Source of the DNA: Opitutaceae bacterium
GTDB taxonomy: Bacteria; Verrucomicrobiota; Verrucomicrobiia; Opitutales; Opitutaceae
DNA length: 7,367 nt
Direction: 5' to 3'
Assembly: GCA_031272375.1 (NCBI GenBank)
Contig: JAISTY010000159.1
Span: 1 to 7,367, forward strand
Each line of letters opens with the position of its first letter. The stretch's first letter is position 1. The translations under genes were made by a program, and so were the position numbers. This document shows, piece by piece, positions 1 to 6,680 of this stretch. Below the pieces are notes generated by a model. That model was not told where the DNA came from, searched no databases, and saw only the letters and a program-made list of their open reading frames with translations.

Positions 1-293
1 TGAAGATCCACGACGGGCCGCTCGCGGGATTGGAGAACGCCGGCGGGCGCCGCAAAATCATCCGCCTGCGCACCGCCGTCCCCGAGGTTTTCCGGCGGCT
101 TGTCCTTGAAACGGATCCCGCCGCCACGTTTCCCGCCCCCGGCGACGACGCCCCCATCACCCTGCGCGTTCCGGCCGACACCATTGTCGGCGTCTCCCAA
201 CGCCTTCTCGCCGCCGGGCCCGTTGACGACATCACCATCGAGGAGCTGCCGCTTGAGGACGTGATCGAGGCGTTGTTCAAGCGGGGCGCGTGA
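1..293 (+). CDS. ABC transporter ATP-binding protein, C-terminal end (partial)
   Basis: The open frame enters from the left edge (first full codon at 3) and ends at TGA 291-293, leaving about 96 residues. The visible part starts with KIHDGPLAGLE, which resembles the stretch just after the nucleotide-binding domain of ABC-2 type exporter ATPases (pattern 'G.ivhdGpl..L'). It ends with DDITIEELPLEDVIEALF, the characteristic C-terminal tail of that group. The Walker A, signature and Walker B motifs would lie upstream, outside the window. By family, the protein would be a cytoplasmic ATPase energising an ABC-2 permease; the substrate cannot be told. It converges on the metallopeptidase gene with only 9 bp between the stops. 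The family call rests on the C-terminal tail alone. Confidence 0.72.
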   Translation, partial: KIHDGPLAGLENAGGRRKIIRLRTAVPEVFRRLVLETDPAATFPAPGDDAPITLRVPADTIVGVSQRLLAAGPVDDITIEELPLEDVIEALFKRGA

Positions 294-302
294 CGGGCGC
301 GC

Positions 303-995
303 TCAATCGCGGCGGGAGGCGCCGGCGATGATGAGCAGGAGGTGGAGCAGCGAGCCGAGGGCGGAGACGAAGCCGGCGACGTAGGTGAGCGCGGCGGCGT
401 CGAGGGTCTCGTTGACGCCCGGCATCTCGTCGGGCTGGAGGATGCCGAGGCGGACAAGCTGCCGCTTGGCGCGGCGGGAGGCGTCGAACTCGACCGGCAG
501 CGTGACGAGTTGGAAGAGGACGATGAGGGCGAGGGCGCCGGCGCCGATGACGAGGAGCTTGCTGCCGAAGACGGTGCCGATCAGGACGCCGCCGAGGATG
601 ATGAGGAGGTTGGCCATGCCCGCGGCGACTTGTGTGGCGGGCGCGAGCGCCAGGCGGAAGGCGAGCATGGGGTAGCCGGTTTTGTCCTGCAGGGCGTGGC
701 CGGATTCGTGCGCGGCGACGCCGAGGGCCGCGAGCGAGGTGCCGTGGAAGCAGTCGCGGGAAAGCGCGAGGCGTTTGTGGACGGGGTCGTAGTGGTCGGT
801 GAGGGTTCCGGGGATTTCGACGATGGCGACGTCGTTGATGCCGGCGGATTCCATGACGGCGCGCGCGGCCTCGGCGCCGGTGATGCGTCCGCGGGAGGGG
901 ACGCGGCTGTTTTTGCCGTAGGCGGCGCGGACGCGGCTCTGGGCGTAAAGGCCGAAGAGCATCGGAACGAGGATGAGGAGGAGCAAGGGGAGCAT
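303..995 (-). CDS. YugP-like membrane zinc metallopeptidase
   Basis: This is a 230-residue protein starting MLPLLLLILVPMLFG. The ATG at 995-993 was chosen because it opens directly into an N-terminal membrane segment; the longer frame back to 1247 lies inside tyrS and reads as low-complexity Pro/Ser/Thr. Residues 2-17 form a membrane helix. The zinc site HESGH is at 96-100 within GVAAHESGHALQD, and PVEFDASRRA at 168-177 supplies the conserved Glu (E169) that is the likely third ligand. Further hydrophobic segments lie near 125-142, 147-165 and 205-225. Length and motif order match the neutral zinc metallopeptidase family of Bacillus YugP (Zn_peptidase_2). The family is membrane-bound and its substrates are poorly known. 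The gene starts 19 bp after the tyrS stop on the same strand, so the two are probably cotranscribed. No clear ribosome binding site is seen. Confidence 0.9.
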   Translation of the reverse strand: MLPLLLLILVPMLFGLYAQSRVRAAYGKNSRVPSRGRITGAEAARAVMESAGINDVAIVEIPGTLTDHYDPVHKRLALSRDCFHGTSLAALGVAAHESGHALQDKTGYPMLAFRLALAPATQVAAGMANLLIILGGVLIGTVFGSKLLVIGAGALALIVLFQLVTLPVEFDASRRAKRQLVRLGILQPDEMPGVNETLDAAALTYVAGFVSALGSLLHLLLIIAGASRRD

Positions 996-1014
996 GGTGA
1001 CGGCGGGTTGCGGG

Positions 1015-2298
1015 TTAGTTGACGGACAGCAGGGTGTAGGTGCGCCTGCCTTTGCGGAGGAGGAGGTGTTTGCCGTAAAGCAGGTCGGCGGCGGTGACGG
1101 CGCGGGTCGGGTCGGCGACGCGGGTGTTGTTGAGGTAAATGCCGCCGCCCTCGACGTCCTTGCGGGCCTGCCCCTTGGAGGGACAGAGGCCGGAGAGGAC
1201 GAGGAGTTCGACGACGGGGACGCCGGCGGCGAGGCGGGAGGCGTCAACGGGTTTTGTGGGGATTTCGCCGACGACGTCGTTGAAGGTGGCCTCCGGGGTG
1301 TCGCCGATTTCGGCGCCGAAGAGGATTTGGGAGGCGCGTTCGGCGGCGTTGAGGGCGTCGGCGCCGTGGACGAGGCGCGTCACCTCGCGTGCGAGTTCGC
1401 GGTGGGCGTGGCGCGCGCCTGGGTTGGCGGCGTGCTGGCGTTCGAGATCCTCGATTTGGGGGCGCGGGAGGAAGGTGAATTTGCGGAGGTAGTCGCAGAC
1501 CTTGGCGTCCTCGGTGTTGATGAAGAACTGGTAGAATTTGTAGGGGCTGGTTTTTTCGGGGTCGAGCCAGACGGCGCCGGAGGCGGTTTTGCCGAACTTG
1601 GTGCCGTCGGCCTTGGTGATGAGCGGGAAGGTGAGGCCGTGGGCGGAGAGGGGCGCCGGGGAGGTTTTTTTGCGGATAAGGTCAATGCCGGCGGTGATGT
1701 TGCCCCATTGGTCGGAGCCGCCGATTTGGAGTTCGCAGTCGAGGGTGGTGCGGAGGTGGTGGAAGTCGTTGGCCTGCAGGAGCTGGTAGCTGAACTCGGT
1801 GTAGCTGATGCCGTTGTCGGACTCCATGCGGGAACGGACGGAGTCCTTGGCGAGCATGTTATTAAGGTTGAAGTGCTTGCCGGTGTCGCGGAGGAAGTCG
1901 AGGAGGTTGAGGGGGCGTGTCCAGTCGGCGTTGTCAACGAGTCTGGCGGGGTTGGCCGGGTGGGCGAAGTCGAGGAGTCGGGAGAGTTGTTTTTTGATTT
2001 TGGCGAGGTTTTGGGCGAGTTGATCGGGGGAGATGAGGTTGCGTTCGGAGGAGCGGCCGGAGGGGTCGCCGATCATGCCGGTGGCGCCGCCGGCAAGGGC
2101 GACGGGGCGGTGGCCGGCGAGTTGGAAGCGGCGCAGGGTGAGCTGGCCGATGAGGTGACCGACGTGGAGGGAGTCGCCGGTGGGGTCGAAGCCGCAGTAA
2201 AGGGTGACGGGGCCGTCGGCGAGGCGTTTGGCGAGGGCGTCCATTCCGGTGGTGTCGGCGACGAGGCCGCGCCATTGGAGGTCTTCAAGGAGTGTCAT
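1015..2298 (-). CDS. tyrS: Tyrosyl-tRNA synthetase
   Basis: This 427-residue class I aminoacyl-tRNA synthetase charges tRNA-Tyr with tyrosine in the cytoplasm. The N-terminus MTLLEDLQWRGLVADTT is typical of bacterial TyrRS. The HIGH-type ATP motif is HVGH at 45-48, following LYCGFDPTGDSLH. GSDQWGN at 194-200 is the conserved tyrosine-site loop. The KMSKS-equivalent loop is KFGKT at 234-238, the form of the E. coli TyrS type rather than the KFGKS-type relatives. The C-terminal RNA-binding S4 domain spans about 358-425. Length matches the family (about 420) and the gene looks intact. The ATG at 2298-2296 gives the standard N-terminus although no Shine-Dalgarno is evident. It is divergent from the FAD oxidoreductase (97 bp apart) and first in a likely two-gene unit with the metallopeptidase. 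Confidence 0.97.
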   Translation of the reverse strand: MTLLEDLQWRGLVADTTGMDALAKRLADGPVTLYCGFDPTGDSLHVGHLIGQLTLRRFQLAGHRPVALAGGATGMIGDPSGRSSERNLISPDQLAQNLAKIKKQLSRLLDFAHPANPARLVDNADWTRPLNLLDFLRDTGKHFNLNNMLAKDSVRSRMESDNGISYTEFSYQLLQANDFHHLRTTLDCELQIGGSDQWGNITAGIDLIRKKTSPAPLSAHGLTFPLITKADGTKFGKTASGAVWLDPEKTSPYKFYQFFINTEDAKVCDYLRKFTFLPRPQIEDLERQHAANPGARHAHRELAREVTRLVHGADALNAAERASQILFGAEIGDTPEATFNDVVGEIPTKPVDASRLAAGVPVVELLVLSGLCPSKGQARKDVEGGGIYLNNTRVADPTRAVTAADLLYGKHLLLRKGRRTYTLLSVN

Positions 2299-2395
2299 GC
2301 GGCGTGGAAGGAAAGGGGGAGGGGGGAAAAGTTAAGGATTAAAAGTGGCGCTTTCCCCGTCTCCTGTTTGCCTGCCCGCCAATCCCAAATCCGCC

Positions 2396-3739
2396 ATGAA
2401 CCGCAGAACCTTTCTCAAGACCACCGCCGCCACGCTTGCCGCGGGCGCGGCGCCGCAGGGGTGCAAGCCCGCCGCCGGACAAGCCGCCGCCCGCGGAACC
2501 GAACTCTCCTTCACGCGGGAATACGACGTGATCGTCGCCGGCGCCGGGGTCGCGGGCGTCGCCGCCGCGCTGGAAGTCGCGCGCGCCGGACTCGGTGTCG
2601 CCCTTGTCGAAAAGACGGTGATGTCCGGCGGCCTCGCCACCGCCGGCTTCGTCAACGACTACCTTCCGTTGTGCGACGGGCGCGGCACGCAGGTCAGCTT
2701 CGGCATCACGGAGGAGTTTTTCCATGCCAGCGCGCTGCACGGTCCCGGGGCGCCGCCTCCCGACTGGAAAACGCCCGTCAACGGGAAAACCCGCCGGCTT
2801 CACCTCCGTTTTTCCCCGGCGGCGTTCGCGCTCACGCTGGACGAGTTGATGGACAGGGAGCGCGCGATTGACCGCTGGTATGACACGCTTGTCTGCGCCT
2901 CCGTCGTCGAAAACGGGCGCGTCGCCGGCATCGAGGTGGAGAACAAAAGCGGGCGCGGGCGGCTGCTCGCGAAGTGCGTCATTGACGCGACCGGGGACGG
3001 CGACGTGGCCGCGCGTGCGGGCTGCGCCTTCCACGAGGAGACCAACAAGCTCACCATTTGGGCGCTGCAATGCTCGCTTGCCGCCGCGCGGAGGGCGGCG
3101 AAGGCGAACAACGCCGCCCCGTTGCTGAACCTCCACCTGCTCGGGCTTGAAGGCGGACGGCTCACGCCCGAGGAGAAACTCCGCCAGCGGCCCTGGCGGG
3201 GGACGGACGGCAAGTCCGTCAGCCGCTATGTCATTGAGACGCACCGCGCGCTATTGCGGCACTACATCGAGCGGGAGGGGACGGGCGTCCGCGAGAATTC
3301 GCCGAAGAACCTCTGGCCGTTCGCGCTGCCGGCGATGGCGCAATTCCGCACGACGCGGGCCGTCAACGGGCGCGCCACGCTCGACAGCGACATGGATTGG
3401 AGGCGTTTCGAGGACAGCATCGGACTTGTCGCCGACTGGCGGGAGCGCGGGAAGGTTTGGGAAATCCCCTTCGGGACGCTGGTGCCGGAGAGCGTCGGCG
3501 GGCTGCTCACCGCCGGGCGGTGCATTTCGTCGCGCAACGACGCATGGGAGGTGACGCGGGTCATCCCGCCCGCCGCGCAAACCGGACAAGTCGCCGGCAT
3601 CGCCGCGACGCTTGCCGTGCGGCGGGGGATTTTGCCCGCGGCTGTTCCGGCTGCGGACGTGCAGGCGGAGCTGCGGAAGAAGGGCATCCCTTACCATTTC
3701 GCGGACGCGGGGCTTTCGGCGCCGGACGGTCAGGGTTGA
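2396..3739 (+). CDS. Tat-exported FAD-dependent oxidoreductase
   Basis: This is a 447-residue protein. The ATG at 2396 was preferred over an upstream GTG (2345) because it puts a twin-arginine signal at the very N-terminus: RRTFLK at 3-8, then an Ala-rich hydrophobic stretch to about 22. C23 follows Gly, so a lipoprotein is possible, though PQGC is a poor lipobox. The FAD Rossmann fold starts at YDVIVAGAGVAG (43-54, GxGxxG) with the ribose-binding acid E72 after strand 2. CVIDATGDGDVAARAG (194-209) and GLLTAGRCISS (369-379) are the internal and C-terminal FAD contacts. This layout is that of the FAD_oxidored (PF12831) group. The substrate is unknown. Members of this group are frequent beside glycosidases in Verrucomicrobiota and Planctomycetes, so sugar or polysaccharide catabolism is a reasonable inference. 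It is convergent with the AraC gene, with 15 bp between the stops. Confidence 0.88.
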   Translation: MNRRTFLKTTAATLAAGAAPQGCKPAAGQAAARGTELSFTREYDVIVAGAGVAGVAAALEVARAGLGVALVEKTVMSGGLATAGFVNDYLPLCDGRGTQVSFGITEEFFHASALHGPGAPPPDWKTPVNGKTRRLHLRFSPAAFALTLDELMDRERAIDRWYDTLVCASVVENGRVAGIEVENKSGRGRLLAKCVIDATGDGDVAARAGCAFHEETNKLTIWALQCSLAAARRAAKANNAAPLLNLHLLGLEGGRLTPEEKLRQRPWRGTDGKSVSRYVIETHRALLRHYIEREGTGVRENSPKNLWPFALPAMAQFRTTRAVNGRATLDSDMDWRRFEDSIGLVADWRERGKVWEIPFGTLVPESVGGLLTAGRCISSRNDAWEVTRVIPPAAQTGQVAGIAATLAVRRGILPAAVPAADVQAELRKKGIPYHFADAGLSAPDGQG

Positions 3740-3754
3740 GGGCGGAGGGCGGCG

Positions 3755-4723
3755 TCAGACGGCGCGGCCTGTGGCGGCGGTCTCGCGGAAACGGCGCGGG
3801 GGCAGGCCGAGGCGCCCTTTCACCCAGGCGGAGAAATCGGAGAGGCGCGTGAAGCCGAGGGTGCAGGCGATTTCCTTTATGGGGACATTCGAGTTCGCGA
3901 GCATCTGTCGGCAATAACCGTGGCGGCGGCGCTCGAAATACTGCTTCGGCGTCTCGCCGAGGCGTTCGCGGAAGACGCGGACGAACTGGCTCACGCCGAG
4001 GCCGCAGGCCTGCGCGAGGTGGCGTTCGAGGGGGCGCGAGGAGAGGGGGAGGACGTCGAGCCGCTGCAGCGTCCGCACGATGCGCTCGTCGCGGATGCCC
4101 ACGCGCGTCGGGCGCAGGCCGATGGCGCAGAGGGTCCGCCAGAACTCGTTGACCCAGTGGAGGAGGGCGACCTTCACGTCGAAGAAGGCCTCGAAGGGGA
4201 TGGTCGCGGTGGAGACGTGGTCGCGGTTGTCGGGGATGACGCGCTGGGCGGCGCGCAGGAGGGCGCGGGCTTTTTTCTCGAGGAGCGGGTGGTCGGAGGC
4301 GCGGAAGACGGCGGAGAGGCCGTGCTCGAAGAGGGGTTTGCCGTCGGGCCAGTGGGCGTTGAAGCGGACGGAGAGGATGCGGGCGTCGGGGGTGAACTCC
4401 TGGTGGCGCGAGCCGGGCCAGGGGACGAGCCAGTCGCCGGCGCGGGCGGTGACGGTTTTGCCGGGCTGGCGGAGGGTGCAGGCGCCGTCGAGGATGAGCC
4501 AGGCGCCGAGGTGGTCGGCGTTGTAATGGCCTTTGCGGAACTCGGGCGAGACGGCGCCCTCCATGACCCAGGCGAGGTTGGTGCGGAGGTTCATCCATTC
4601 GCCCCAGGAGGCGGCGGGCGGGGCGGCGTCGCCGGGGGTGGCCGCGGTTCCGGCGGGCAGGGGCGCGGCGGGCGTTTTTTCGCGGGGGCGCGGCGGGTTG
4701 TCGCTCTTGGTTTTCGGGGTCAT
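3755..4723 (-). CDS. AraC-family transcriptional regulator
   Basis: This 322-residue protein starts at the ATG at 4723-4721; an in-frame TTG at 4798 would add 25 residues and is less likely. Residues 1-40 are a Pro/Ala-rich, probably disordered leader. Residues about 45-125 look like a cupin-type sensing domain (GAWLILDGACTL, ARAGDWLVPWPGSRH, FTPDARILSVRF), as in AraC-type sugar regulators. Residues about 215-315 form the DNA-binding domain with two helix-turn-helix units: the first at about 233-256 (LERHLAQACGLGVSQFVRVFRE) and the second at about 281-303 (PIKEIACTLGFTRLSDFSAWVK), ending in the family-typical PPRRFRE. It is divergent from the exported glycosidase-like gene across 144 bp, so that gene is the most likely target. 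The ligand is unknown; a sugar is an inference from family and context. Confidence 0.92.
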   Translation of the reverse strand: MTPKTKSDNPPRPREKTPAAPLPAGTAATPGDAAPPAASWGEWMNLRTNLAWVMEGAVSPEFRKGHYNADHLGAWLILDGACTLRQPGKTVTARAGDWLVPWPGSRHQEFTPDARILSVRFNAHWPDGKPLFEHGLSAVFRASDHPLLEKKARALLRAAQRVIPDNRDHVSTATIPFEAFFDVKVALLHWVNEFWRTLCAIGLRPTRVGIRDERIVRTLQRLDVLPLSSRPLERHLAQACGLGVSQFVRVFRERLGETPKQYFERRRHGYCRQMLANSNVPIKEIACTLGFTRLSDFSAWVKGRLGLPPRRFRETAATGRAV

Positions 4724-4860
4724 GGCGGAAGACGGCGGCAGCTTGCCGGCGCGTCCCTCGCGGGGAAGCGAAAATTCGGAGGCCGCCGCTTTTCCCAACT
4801 TTTCGGCGTTTTTTCCGGCGCGGCGGCTTGTTGCGGGCGGGGCGGGGGAGGTTTTTTTTC

Positions 4861-4876
4861 GCGGCTCATGAGCCGC
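4861..4876. repeat. Perfect 16-bp palindrome over the glycosidase-like start codon
   Basis: The 16 bases GCGGCTCATGAGCCGC equal their own reverse complement, and the ATG start of the exported protein (4868-4870) lies at the centre. In RNA this could fold as a 5-bp GCGGC/GCCGC stem with the UCAUGA loop exposing the start codon. In DNA it could be a dimer operator. An uninterrupted T8 run (4852-4859) lies immediately upstream. The palindrome is directly visible; any regulatory role is inference. Confidence 0.6.
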
Positions 4877-6292
4877 CCTGAACCCACCCGCCGCCGTTTC
4901 TTAAAAACCCTTGCCGCCGCCGCCGCGCTGCCGGCGTTGCCGTTGTCCGCCGCGGAGAAATCCGCGAAGGCGGCGCGGCTGCCGCGGGGCGCGGTTGTCC
5001 CGGACAAGCCGCCGTTTCCCGTTCTCGAAGGGCTGCGGCTCACGCCGCCGGAGGGGATCTTGCGGGAGGTCGCGCCGTTCCGGGCGCTCGCGGGCGGAAA
5101 GGCGCCGGCGGACGCGCGGGCGCGGCTCGGCTGCACGCACGTCAGCGGGCAGTATTGGTTCACCGGAAAGCCGTTTCTCACGGAGGGGGCGGAGAGGGTG
5201 CGCGACCTCGGTTTCGGCGGGCTGAAGTTGTGGTTCACGAAGGCGGACGGCACGGCGCGCGGCTTCCGCGAGGGGGACGCGGCGCCGGGGCGCAACATCG
5301 GTTATCTGCCCAACTCCGACTGGAAACTGCCGGCGGACTGGAGCCTCGCGCAGCTTGCGCGGCATCCCTACTACGAGGCCGCGTTCGCGCTGCCGTTCTC
5401 CGCGTTCGCGCTGGAGGTGTATCCGGTCAACGCCAACGCGGACGCCCGCCGCGCCGGGTTCGATGTCTCGCCCGACTCCGATTGGGACGCCGAGGAGCGC
5501 GGGATTTACGAGCTTGCGCGGCATTTGCTCGAGGCGCACCGCGGGCGCGAGGTGACGTTCATCCTCCAAAACTGGGAGGGCGACTGGATGTTCCGCGGCG
5601 GGGCGCGGAAGCATTGGACGGCGAAAAATTTCGGCGCGGCGGAGGTGGGGTTGCGGGCGGACACGATGGTCAACTGGTTCGCGGCGCGGCAGCGGGGGGT
5701 CGAGCGAGCGCGCGCCGCTGTTGCCGGGAGCAAGTGCCGCGTGCTGCACGCCGTCGAGGTCAACAAGGTCTTCGACTCGCTCGCCGGCCTGCCGACGCTG
5801 TGCACGCACGTCCTCCCGCGCGTCCGCGTGGATTTGCTGTCGTGGTCCTGCTATGACGGGATGCGGACGGGGGACGACTCGGCGGAGTTCTCCGCCGTCG
5901 GCATCTGGCAGGGCGTCGAGATCCTGCGGCATTGTGCGAAAACGACCACGTTGACCGACGCGAGGGGACGTTCGCAGGTGATGCTTGGCGAGGTGGGCGT
6001 GCCCGAAATGCGGATGCTCAAACGACTTGGTGCGGAGAAGGCGCGGCGGGCGACGCTCGCGGTGCTCGACGGCTGCCACGCCGCCGGTTTCGCGCTGGGG
6101 ATGCCGTGGATGTTTTATTGGGAGTTGTTCTGCAACGAGTTGACGGACGCGGCCAAGGCCGCCCGCGCGGGAACGGGGGTTTTGGCGAAGGCGACCGCGG
6201 AGGAGTTGAACGGCTTCTGGCTCGTCCGGCCCGACGGCACGCGAAGCTGGGCGGGCGAATACCTCGGTGGCTTGTTGGGCAGGGTGGGGTAG
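4868..6292 (+). CDS. Tat-exported glycosidase-like protein (TIM-barrel style, unclassified)
   Basis: This is a 474-residue protein. The ATG at 4868 places a Tat signal at the N-terminus: RRRFLK at 8-13, a hydrophobic run 14-27 and a plausible LSA-A cleavage near 28. I do not recognise a named family. The mature part reads like an alpha/beta barrel. LGFGGLKLWF (114-123) resembles an early strand. FILQNWEGDW (231-240) resembles strand 4 of clan GH-A glycosidases, with E237 as candidate acid/base. VDLLSWSCYD (321-330) resembles strand 6, and VMLGEVGVPE (371-380) strand 7, with E375 as candidate nucleophile. MPWMFYWELFCNE (412-424) would be strand 8. The end, LVRPDGTRSWAGEYL, is like the closing segment of such barrels. 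It would act outside the cytoplasm. Neighbours (AraC regulator, FAD oxidoreductase) fit a carbohydrate role. No good ribosome binding site is seen: GGAGG at 4847-4851 is 16 bp upstream. Gene reality is confident; function is inferred. Confidence 0.82.
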   Translation: MSRPEPTRRRFLKTLAAAAALPALPLSAAEKSAKAARLPRGAVVPDKPPFPVLEGLRLTPPEGILREVAPFRALAGGKAPADARARLGCTHVSGQYWFTGKPFLTEGAERVRDLGFGGLKLWFTKADGTARGFREGDAAPGRNIGYLPNSDWKLPADWSLAQLARHPYYEAAFALPFSAFALEVYPVNANADARRAGFDVSPDSDWDAEERGIYELARHLLEAHRGREVTFILQNWEGDWMFRGGARKHWTAKNFGAAEVGLRADTMVNWFAARQRGVERARAAVAGSKCRVLHAVEVNKVFDSLAGLPTLCTHVLPRVRVDLLSWSCYDGMRTGDDSAEFSAVGIWQGVEILRHCAKTTTLTDARGRSQVMLGEVGVPEMRMLKRLGAEKARRATLAVLDGCHAAGFALGMPWMFYWELFCNELTDAAKAARAGTGVLAKATAEELNGFWLVRPDGTRSWAGEYLGGLLGRVG

Positions 6293-6344
6293 GGCGCGGC
6301 GGGGGTGTCGGGCGGCGCGAGGTTGTTTTTGCGCGCAATTTTTG

Positions 6345-6360
6345 GGCGGTTGAAGCCGCC
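6345..6360 (+). repeat. Small hairpin downstream of the glycosidase-like gene
   Basis: GGCGG (6345-6349) pairs with CCGCC (6356-6360), extended by a T-G pair, around a TGAA loop. It lies about 53 bp after the stop of the exported protein, at the GC-rich to AT-richer boundary. No T run follows, so it is a poor intrinsic terminator; a T5 run lies before it instead. Transcription could still be affected, but the sequence alone does not show it. Confidence 0.25.
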
Positions 6361-6426
6361 ATAAAGAAGGAGTTATGACCATTTTATCCATTGCCAACAG
6401 AAGCCCAGTGTAAGACGACGTGACAC

Positions 6427-6624
6427 ATGAACACCGCAACCGTTTCAGAACTTCGCTATAATTTTCCATCCGTTGAAAAGGCCGCCAGAAAGGGGCCAGT
6501 CACAATAACGCGAAAAGGGAAAGCCATTGCAACGCTACACGCCTTGCAAATGAAGAAAATACACTTACCCAAAAACTTCGGAGTGAACACAAAGCATGTT
6601 TTGACATGGGAAGACTTCTGCTAA
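6427..6624 (+). CDS. Phd/YefM-type antitoxin, copy 1 (orphan)
   Basis: This is a 65-residue protein. Its first 37 residues match the N-terminal DNA-binding half of Phd/YefM antitoxins: a short lead, SELRYNF at 7-13, SVEKAARKGPVTITRKGKAIATL at about 15-37 (family pattern 'lr.nf..vl..a..gpv.Itr.gkp.a.L'). The C-terminal part, which in the family binds the toxin, is unique here and ends LTWEDFC. These antitoxins neutralise a partner toxin and repress their own operon. No toxin gene follows: the next gene is a second, related antitoxin. Base composition is much lower in GC than the upstream genes, which suggests acquisition. No clear Shine-Dalgarno precedes the ATG. The family is fairly secure; being an active antitoxin is not. 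Confidence 0.8.
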   Translation: MNTATVSELRYNFPSVEKAARKGPVTITRKGKAIATLHALQMKKIHLPKNFGVNTKHVLTWEDFC

Positions 6625-6627
6625 AAT
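6601..6627 (+). promoter_or_regulatory. Predicted sigma70-type promoter for antitoxin copy 2
   Basis: A perfect -35 box TTGACA (6601-6606) is followed after 15 bp by TAAAAT (6622-6627), which matches 5 of 6 bases of TATAAT and carries an extended -10 TG at 6619-6620. The 15-bp spacer is short, but the extended -10 could compensate. It lies across the last codons of copy 1 and would start transcription near 6634, about 47 bp before the ATG of copy 2. Prediction from sequence only. Confidence 0.45.
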
Positions 6628-6680
6628 GCGCCCATACGCGGACACTGCCTTTCCTGTTTCATTCCTTATACAAACACAGT

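Noticed and set aside
996..1247. N-terminal extension of the metallopeptidase
   Set aside because: It lies within the tyrS 3' end in another frame, reads as Pro/Ser/Thr repeats, and the ATG at 995 gives a proper membrane start.
2299..2395. Divergent promoter region between tyrS and the oxidoreductase
   Set aside because: There is an AT-rich patch near 2330-2345, but no convincing paired -35/-10 boxes or operator repeats on either strand.
973..2871. 632-codon plus-strand open frame running across tyrS and into the oxidoreductase
   Set aside because: It is antisense to tyrS, which has all class I synthetase motifs. The product is a Gly/Val/Glu-rich low-complexity string expected from GC-rich codon bias.
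4835..4851. G-rich run that might form a G-quadruplex upstream of the glycosidase-like gene
   Set aside because: Only three runs of three or more G are present; the fourth is GG, and such runs are common in this GC-rich sequence.
3920..4867. Upstream in-frame extension of the glycosidase-like protein (total 790 codons)
   Set aside because: This part is antisense to the AraC gene, has biased composition, and would bury the Tat signal that starts cleanly at 4868.
6351..6379. Possible promoter TTGAAG - 17 bp - TATGAC before antitoxin copy 1
   Set aside because: Each box matches only 4 of 6 consensus bases, and the -35 overlaps a hairpin; too weak to list as a feature.
6375..6413. 12-residue leader-like ORF (ATG to TAA) just upstream of antitoxin copy 1, with AAGGAG at 6367-6372
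   Set aside because: The AAGGAG is only 2 bp from the ATG, too close for normal initiation, and the peptide shows no attenuation-type codon run. It may be chance.
4901..6469. 522-codon minus-strand open frame opposite the glycosidase-like gene
   Set aside because: It is an Arg/Pro-rich shadow with no domain-like pattern; the plus strand encodes a Tat signal and a coherent fold.
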